A DNA stretch of 64,000 bases from an uncultured Isoptericola sp. (lineage in GTDB: Bacteria; Actinomycetota; Actinomycetes; Actinomycetales; Cellulomonadaceae). The translations under genes and the position numbers were made by a program. The notes under the pieces are model-generated. The model saw nothing but the letters and a program-made list of their open reading frames with translations, was not told the origin of the DNA and searched no databases. Where the stretch lies: assembly GCA_947497265.1 (NCBI GenBank), contig CANMFP010000004.1, positions 240,643 through 304,642 of the forward strand, written 5' to 3'. Each line of letters begins with the position of its first letter. Position 1 is the first letter of the stretch. Of the stretch, positions 63,865 through 64,000 are shown one piece after another.

Positions 63865-64000
<136 letters not shown>

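Overview
The window is very GC-rich DNA with G or C at almost every third codon position, many GTG starts and many leaderless genes. It carries a WhiB regulator, DUF3499, TIGR03089, DUF5719 and LytR-CpsA-Psr proteins, and galactofuranan genes. This points to an actinobacterium, most likely of the order Micrococcales (Cellulomonas/Isoptericola/Cellulosimicrobium-like). I cannot name the species. The first gene is cut by the window edge. The last 136 bases are not biological: they are Illumina adapter read-through, an index and a poly-G run, so the true sequence stops at about 63864 inside an FtsK-like gene.

1-26.5 kb is a cell-envelope glycopolymer locus. It holds two TagF-like CDP-glycerol glycerophosphotransferase relatives, GT4 and GT2 glycosyltransferases and two polysialyltransferase-like proteins. 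One reading frame joins a CMP-nonulosonate synthetase, a KdsC-type phosphatase and a NeuB-type synthase. There are three sulfotransferase-like genes (one without its P-loop), a mannose-6-phosphate isomerase, a UDP-galactopyranose mutase, a two-domain GT2 protein, a GlfT2-like galactofuranosyltransferase and a SpoIID-domain protein. An overlapping three-gene operon encodes a GT4 enzyme, a GT29 sialyltransferase-like protein and a polysaccharide pyruvyl transferase. Mannose-6-phosphate isomerase plus the fused synthase/phosphatase/cytidylyltransferase would give every step from fructose-6-phosphate to CMP-Kdn. The simplest reading is a Kdn (or related nonulosonic acid) containing, pyruvylated and possibly sulfated wall polymer, alongside galactofuranan.

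26.5-50.7 kb looks like conserved actinobacterial backbone with envelope functions: Trm112, phosphomannomutase, a second ManA, a TupA-like ATP-grasp protein, DUF3499, a degenerate zincin, DUF5719, a giant membrane glycosyltransferase, WhiB, TIGR03089, UDP-glucose dehydrogenase, a peptidoglycan amidase, two LCP glycopolymer ligases, PurE/PurK, GtrA and an OmpR-type two-component system. A 1.8-kb islet (lipoprotein plus secreted protein) between the LCP genes and purE is bracketed by inverted arrays of an 11-bp box with an exact 20-bp period.

50.8-61.5 kb holds a NarL-type two-component system, an FHA-like/HTH protein, a complete lactococcin-972-type bacteriocin cassette (precursor, 7TM partner, ABC ATPase), a voltage-sensor-like membrane protein and a MacB/FtsX-type ABC exporter with a perfect palindromic operator upstream. 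It ends with a truncated FHA/FtsK-EccC-like ATPase.
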